From assembly GCF_030758955.1 (NCBI RefSeq), contig NZ_CP132360.1:2225354-2286615 (forward strand): 61,262 nt of DNA, written 5' to 3'. The notes under the pieces were generated by a model. The model was not told the origin of the DNA, made no database searches, and worked only from the letters and a program-made list of their open reading frames with translations. The position numbers and the translations under genes were made by a program. This DNA is from Agrococcus beijingensis (lineage in GTDB: Bacteria; Actinomycetota; Actinomycetes; Actinomycetales; Microbacteriaceae). Shown here piece after piece: positions 57,672 to 61,262 of this stretch (its first letter is position 1; every line of letters starts with the position of its first letter).

Positions 57672-57799
57672 CTATCGTCGAAGCTGTCGAAGACGTAGCC
57701 GGCGCTCTGGTAGATCGGCGTGATGCGCGCGCCGGCCTCGGCGTCGACGATGGCGCCCGCGTGGATCTGGCGCGTGGCGAATCCCCAGTCGGCGCTCAT
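57672..57799 (-). pseudogene. metY: metY (O-acetylhomoserine sulfhydrylase) 5' remnant, ~42 codons
   Basis: From the ATG at 57799 the frame reads MSADWGFATRQIHAGAIVDA, then ARITPIYQSAGYVFDSFDD. This is the unmistakable N-terminus of O-acetylhomoserine aminocarboxypropyltransferase or related Cys/Met metabolism PLP enzymes. Similarity stops near 57675, after which the frame runs out of phase through the truncated permease and ends at 57566. More than 380 codons, including the PLP Lys, are gone. The start overlaps the C-S lyase stop (ATGA), showing it was coupled to it. Confidence 0.85.
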
Positions 57800-59007
57800 C
57801 GGGCGGCACCGGCGACGGCCGGTTGCAGGGCGGCCGCGATGCGGTCGACGGCCTCTTCGAGCACCGGCGCCGGAGTGGCGAACACGAGCCGCACGTGCTG
57901 CGCGAAGCCCGCCCCGCACAGAGCGCCGTCGGTGAGGGTGACGCCGGCGCGCTCGCGCAACAGCGTCGCAGGCGAGGTCGCGAGGCCGCGGGCATCGAGC
58001 TCGAGGTCGGCCAGGTCGAGCCAGGCGAGATAGGTGGCCTCTGGCGGCGTCCACCGCACGTCGGGCAGGCGCTCGGCGAGCAGCGCGCCGAGCAGGTCCC
58101 GGTTGCGCTGCAGATAACCGACGGCATCGCCCAGCCACGCGCGGCCATCGCGGTACGCGGCGGTCGAGGCGATGACGCCGAGCGTCGAGGCGCCGTGCGC
58201 GACGGCAAAGCCGAAGCGGCGGTAGACCGCCTCGTCGGCGTCGTTCGAGGTGATGAGCTGCGCCGCTTTCAGGCCCGGGATGTTCCAGGCCTTCGACGCG
58301 CTGGTGCCGGTGACCGCGTGCGCGGCCGCGGCGGCCGAGACGGAGGCGTAGGGCACGTGCGCGCGCCCGTCGAAGCGGATCGACGCGTGGATCTCGTCGG
58401 CGAAGACGCGGCCGCCGTGCCGCTCGACGACCTCGGCGATGCGCTCGAGCTCCTCGCGCGGCAGCACGGTGCCGGTGGGGTTGTGCGGGTTGCACAGCAC
58501 GAGCGTGCCCGCACCGGCGGCGAACGCCCGGTCGATGCCGTCGAGGTCGTGCTGCCAGCGGCCGTCGACCACGACCCCTGGCACCTCGACGACCCGACGG
58601 CCGATGCGCTCGAGGTAGGTGAGGAACGGCATGTAGGCGGGGGTCGGCACGATCACGGCCGAGCCCGCTGGCGAGAACTCCTCGACCGCGACGCCGAGCG
58701 CCGCCATCACGTCGGAGACGGCGTGCACCCGCTCGGGGTCGACCAGCCAGCCGTGCTCGGCGGCCTGCCATGCGGCGGTCGCCTCGCTGAGCTCGCCGGC
58801 GGTGGCGGGGGAGAGATAGCCGAGCACGTCGTCGTCGACCGCGCGCCGCAGCGCGTCGCGCACCGCCGGTGCGGTGCCGAAGTCCATCTCGGCGACCCAG
58901 GCGCCGATGGTGCCCGGGTGCAGGCTCCACTTGCGGCTCGACGGCCGCTCCAGGTCGACCCGCCGGATCCCGTCCCACGCGTGCTCCACGCGACACTGCG
59001 CCGCCAT
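57796..59007 (-). CDS. MalY/PatB family C-S lyase / aminotransferase
   Basis: A 403-residue fold-type I PLP enzyme from the ATG at 59007 (GGGGGCAGGG upstream). MalY/PatB marks: KWSLHPGTIGAWVAEMDFGT, LVLCNPHNPTGTVLPREEL, RVFADEIHASIRFDG and the PLP-binding Lys in GTSASKAWNIPGLKAAQLI. The tail has LRERAGVTLTDGALCGAGFA. Such enzymes split cystathionine or S-substituted cysteines to pyruvate, ammonia and a thiol. As the first gene of an operon with metY, peptide-type ABC importer and a luciferase-like monooxygenase, it points to use of organosulfur compounds. Confidence 0.88.
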   Translation of the reverse strand: MAAQCRVEHAWDGIRRVDLERPSSRKWSLHPGTIGAWVAEMDFGTAPAVRDALRRAVDDDVLGYLSPATAGELSEATAAWQAAEHGWLVDPERVHAVSDVMAALGVAVEEFSPAGSAVIVPTPAYMPFLTYLERIGRRVVEVPGVVVDGRWQHDLDGIDRAFAAGAGTLVLCNPHNPTGTVLPREELERIAEVVERHGGRVFADEIHASIRFDGRAHVPYASVSAAAAAHAVTGTSASKAWNIPGLKAAQLITSNDADEAVYRRFGFAVAHGASTLGVIASTAAYRDGRAWLGDAVGYLQRNRDLLGALLAERLPDVRWTPPEATYLAWLDLADLELDARGLATSPATLLRERAGVTLTDGALCGAGFAQHVRLVFATPAPVLEEAVDRIAAALQPAVAGAAR

Positions 59008-59142
59008 CCCTGCCCCCTCGTCGCTGCTCTCTGCAGCCAGACTCGCACCGGGCCCGGGTCGCCGGCGAAGGCGTCGGTAACGCGGCGCAACACGGCGCAG
59101 CACGGCGAGGCGAGCGAGCGCTCTGGGGCTGGATGCGGGGCG

Positions 59143-59625
59143 TCAGTCGTGCGCGGCGGCGCCGTTGCGGCGCACGAACCAGGCGAGCGACCATAGGCCC
59201 ACGACCACCGCGGCGCACACCACCGACGCCCAGATGCCCGCGCTCGACGACAGCACGACCTCGAAGATGAAGCTGGTCACGCCGACGACGAGCACCGACA
59301 CGACGGCGAGCGTGGCCATCAGCAGCACGTTCGCGAGCTGCACGATCTCGGTCTTCAGGCTCTTCTGGAAGTGGATGCGGTGCACCACCACCGGCGTCAT
59401 CCCGAGCAGGGTCGCGAGCGCCGCGATGCCGACGAGCACCAGGTAGTGCACCACCTCGTCCTGGTCGAGCTCGGTGAAGCGCGACTGGAAGGCGACGGCG
59501 AGCAGGAAGCCCGAGATCAGCTGCGTGCCGGTGAGGACGACCCGCAGCTCCTGCAGGATGTCGGCGAAGTTGCGATCCGCTCGCTGCTCAGGCGTCTCGT
59601 CGCGCCCACGCTCCGCTCTGTCCAC
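59143..59625 (-). CDS. DUF6328 family membrane protein
   Basis: A 160-residue protein from a GTG at 59625. The DUF6328 signature is visible: LQELRVVLTGTQLISGFLLA, AFQSRFTELDQDEVVHYLVL and HRIHFQKSLKTEIVQLANVL. Four hydrophobic helices can be counted (about residues 35-50, 62-80, 100-120, 128-148). The family is widespread in actinobacteria and occasionally named as sodium/proton antiporter-related, without proof. CATGAT 6 nt before the start may be a weak -10 box. Confidence 0.88.
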   Translation of the reverse strand: MDRAERGRDETPEQRADRNFADILQELRVVLTGTQLISGFLLAVAFQSRFTELDQDEVVHYLVLVGIAALATLLGMTPVVVHRIHFQKSLKTEIVQLANVLLMATLAVVSVLVVGVTSFIFEVVLSSSAGIWASVVCAAVVVGLWSLAWFVRRNGAAAHD

Positions 59626-59679
59626 GGCAGGATCATGCCACGGACTGCTCGACGCGGCCTGAGCGATCGCGCTCGGCGC

Positions 59680-59937
59680 TCAATGGTTGCGCAGGCGGTC
59701 GATCAGCTCGGACTTCTTGAGGTCGGAGTAGCCCTCGAGGCCGAGCTCCTTCGCGCGGTCCTTGAGCTCGTCGACCGTGCGATCCTCGTAGGACTCCGCC
59801 TCGCCGCCGCGCTCGCCCACCTCGGAGCGCCCGTCGCGGGCCGCGGCGTTCGAGATCCTGGCCGCCTTCTCCTTCGAGCTGCCCTCGTCGCGGAGCTTCT
59901 CGTAGAGCTGCTCGTCCTTCAGGTGCGGATCAGGCAT
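59680..59937 (-). CDS. small Rho-N/SAP-like domain protein (DUF7218-type)
   Basis: An 85-residue protein from the ATG at 59937, with its own GAGGAGGG 6 nt upstream. MPDPHLKDEQLYEKLRDEGS then KEKAARISNAAA is the family's N-terminus. The C-terminal YEDRTVDELKDRAKELGLEG then YSDLKKSELIDRLR is a Rho-N-terminal-like/SAP helix-extension-helix that binds nucleic acid. It is highly charged and cytosolic. The upstream EamA frame has no stop and runs in phase into this gene, so a fused form could also be made. Confidence 0.85.
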   Translation of the reverse strand: MPDPHLKDEQLYEKLRDEGSSKEKAARISNAAARDGRSEVGERGGEAESYEDRTVDELKDRAKELGLEGYSDLKKSELIDRLRNH

Positions 59938-60939
59938 GGCACCCTCCTCTCGTCTCGGCCTGTACCCCGAACCTACTCGGGCGTGCCGTCGCGTCAAGGG
60001 GCGGGGCAGCGCCAGCAGCGCGATGCCGACCGCGACGACGGCGAGCCCGATCCAGCCGACCGCGCTGGGCCGCTCGCCCACGACCAGCACGGCCAGCACC
60101 GTCGCGACCACCGGCTCGGCGAGCGCGATCGTGGTGGCGCTCGACGACGGCAGCACGCGCAGGGCATAGCCGAACAGCAGGTAGGCGAGGGCCATGGGCA
60201 CCAGGCCCAGGTAGCCGATCGTCAGGATGCCGGCCGGGGAGAGCAGCGGGCCGAGGCCGCCGGCGGCCGTTTCCGTCGTGCCCCGGTCGATCGTGCCCAG
60301 CCCGATCGCGACGAGCCAACCGAGGCAGGCGGTGCCGCCGACGAGGAAGAGCGCGCCCATGGCGCCGGTCGCCGGCGCGCCGCGGCCGATGAGCCGCGCG
60401 CCGGCGAACGAGTAGAGGGCGTAGCCCAGACCGGCCACGAGCGCGAGTGCGACGCCCGCGGGCGCGGCGGACGCATCCGCCGTCGTGCCGGTCGCGCCGT
60501 GCCCGCCGACCGTCAGCAACGCGATGCCCACGACCGCGACCCCGGTGGCGATCGCCCATCGGGCGTCGGGCCGGCGGCGATCGATCGCCCCCTCGAGCAG
60601 CGCGGCGAAGATCGGGCCGGAGCCGAGCGCCACGATGTTGCCGACCGCAACGCCCGCGAGCGTCATCGACGGGTAGTAGGCCGCGGGGTAGAGCACGACG
60701 CCGACAGCGCCGGCGAGCACCCAGCCGAGGTCGGCGCGGGTGCGCAGCACCGCCAGCACACGGCGCAGCGAGAGGGCTGCGAGCACGCCGCCGCCGATCG
60801 CGAAGGTGGCCAGGCCGATCGCGAGCGCCGACGAGCCCTCCGGCGCGAAGTGGGCGACCGTGCCGGTCGTGCCCCACAGCACCGCTGCCAGCAGCACCGC
60901 CATCGCGTGCGATCCGCGGGGCGGGGTGGGGACCGGCAT
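59680..60939 (-). CDS. EamA/DMT family transporter, frame continuous with the Rho-N-like protein
   Basis: From the ATG at 60939 the first ~333 residues form a drug/metabolite transporter with two EamA repeats and about ten hydrophobic helices. Examples are AVLLAAVLWGTTGTVAHFAP and VALALVAGLGYALYSFAGAR, with LPSSSATTIALAEPVVATVL before the last helices. No stop codon follows the basic tail RRHARVGSGYRPRREEG. The frame enters MPDPHLKDEQ and ends at 59680 (419 codons). The EamA part alone has the family's normal length, so the native stop seems to have been lost. Substrate unknown. A TAGGAT box lies 6 nt upstream. Confidence 0.82.
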   Translation of the reverse strand: MPVPTPPRGSHAMAVLLAAVLWGTTGTVAHFAPEGSSALAIGLATFAIGGGVLAALSLRRVLAVLRTRADLGWVLAGAVGVVLYPAAYYPSMTLAGVAVGNIVALGSGPIFAALLEGAIDRRRPDARWAIATGVAVVGIALLTVGGHGATGTTADASAAPAGVALALVAGLGYALYSFAGARLIGRGAPATGAMGALFLVGGTACLGWLVAIGLGTIDRGTTETAAGGLGPLLSPAGILTIGYLGLVPMALAYLLFGYALRVLPSSSATTIALAEPVVATVLAVLVVGERPSAVGWIGLAVVAVGIALLALPRPLTRRHARVGSGYRPRREEGAMPDPHLKDEQLYEKLRDEGSSKEKAARISNAAARDGRSEVGERGGEAESYEDRTVDELKDRAKELGLEGYSDLKKSELIDRLRNH

Positions 60940-60945
60940 GGGTCG

Positions 60946-60951
60946 ATCCTA
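60946..60951 (-). promoter_or_regulatory. -10 element (TAGGAT) of EamA gene
   Basis: TAGGAT on the minus strand is followed by 6 nt and the ATG at 60939, consistent with a leaderless mRNA. Confidence 0.5.
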
Positions 60952-60973
60952 GGGAGCGCGGGGCCGGTCGCGG

Positions 60974-61117
60974 TCCAGCCGCGCGTGCCGGCCCAGCCGC
61001 GCCTGCCAGCCCAGCCGCGCGTGCCGGTCCAGCCGCGCGTGCCGGTCCAGCCGCGCGTGCCGGTCCAGCCGCGCGTGCCGGTCCAGCCGCGCGTGCCCGT
61101 CCAGCCGCGCGTGCCAG
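60974..61117. repeat. 18-bp tandem repeat, eight copies
   Basis: Eight contiguous copies of TCCAGCCGCGCGTGCCGG fill 60974-61117, starting at 60974, 60992, 61010, 61028, 61046, 61064, 61082 and 61100, with one or two substitutions in the outer copies and identical inner copies. The period is a multiple of three, so every frame stays open. The array occupies almost the whole divergent interval between the EamA gene and the EI24 gene. Confidence 0.95.
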
Positions 61118-61118
61118 C

Positions 61119-61262
61119 ATGGAGGGCATGCGACAGCGCGTCTCCGATCTCCTCGCCGGAGCCGGCATCTTCCTGCGCGGCTTCGGCACCTGGGCGAAGG
61201 ATCCCGGTCTCATGGCGCTGGGGGCCGTGCCCGCCCTGATCGTCGGCTCGATCATGCTGGCA
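61119..61262 (+). CDS. EI24 domain protein (CysZ-like), cut by window edge
   Basis: The first 48 codons of a membrane protein. The ATG at 61119 (or 61128) begins directly after the tandem repeats; RVSDLLAGAGIFLRGFGTWA then KDPGLMALGAVPALIVGSIM is the typical N-terminus of actinobacterial EI24-domain proteins. The first hydrophobic helix is reached at the edge. No clear Shine-Dalgarno is present for 61119, and GGAGGG lies too close to 61128. The frame stays open through the repeats upstream, so the true start is uncertain. Confidence 0.7.
   Translation, partial: MEGMRQRVSDLLAGAGIFLRGFGTWAKDPGLMALGAVPALIVGSIMLA

Noticed and set aside
60974..61117. CRISPR array or collagen-like coding repeat
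   Set aside because: No spacers. The open frames in all phases follow from an 18-bp period in GC-rich DNA, and no start or domain supports a repeat protein.

Overview
The window is very GC-rich, strongly GC3-biased DNA with dense, overlapping genes (many 4-nt ATGA/GTGA/TTGA junctions). GTG and TTG starts are common, and TAnnnT promoter elements often lie only 6-7 nt before the start codon. With the protein families seen (DUF2277, DUF6328, DUF4352-like lipoproteins, Lsr2-type DNA-binding tails), this points to an actinobacterium, most likely Microbacteriaceae (Agrococcus-like). The genus is inference. No rRNA, tRNA, prophage or CRISPR was seen.

Layout. 1-993: the edge of a DDE transposase gene lacking its N-terminus. 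1100-14102: ordinary accessory chromosome: Gfo/Idh oxidoreductase, several lipoproteins, a two-gene small-protein transcription unit, a FUSC-like exporter, a beta-propeller lipoprotein, a lipase-maturation-factor-like membrane protein, an LLM flavoprotein and a CrtI/PYROXD2-like oxidoreductase.

14341-22596: a tightly packed catabolic cluster. A THI5/NMT1-type ABC importer is followed by a flavin monooxygenase, a DUF1185 protein, a class II aldolase-like decarboxylase, a 3-hydroxyacyl-CoA-dehydrogenase-like enzyme, an alpha/beta hydrolase, a PEBP protein and an IclR regulator. Four of the enzymes match, one for one, the lower vitamin B6 degradation pathway I (FHMPC dehydrogenase, HMPDC decarboxylase, MHPC oxygenase, AAMS amidohydrolase). 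The expected end products are succinate semialdehyde, acetate, ammonia and CO2. Two inverted repeats precede the first gene. 22722-25563: a ferredoxin-reductase-like flavoprotein coupled to a divergent dihydropteroate-synthase-like protein and a RibD-type reductase.

27700-46791: a decayed aminotransferase pseudogene borders a defence island. It holds a DnaQ-TerB-BRCT-Lsr2 fusion, a nuclease-like protein and a coiled-coil protein ahead of McrBC, then a complete type I restriction system (hsdM-hsdS-hsdR). The type I operon is preceded by an HTH/degenerate-methylase protein and followed by a helical accessory gene with a disturbed 3' end.

46955-61262: a MetE-like enzyme; a 17-bp tandem repeat touching the dodecin stop codon; and a BetT-like BCCT transporter with an operator-like palindrome. 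Next is a sulfur-type luciferase/CMD/ABC-transporter cluster in which a deletion appears to join the first ~42 codons of metY to a 5'-truncated permease. Then come a C-S lyase, DUF6328, an EamA transporter reading in frame into a Rho-N-like protein, an 18-bp tandem repeat and the start of an EI24 protein.
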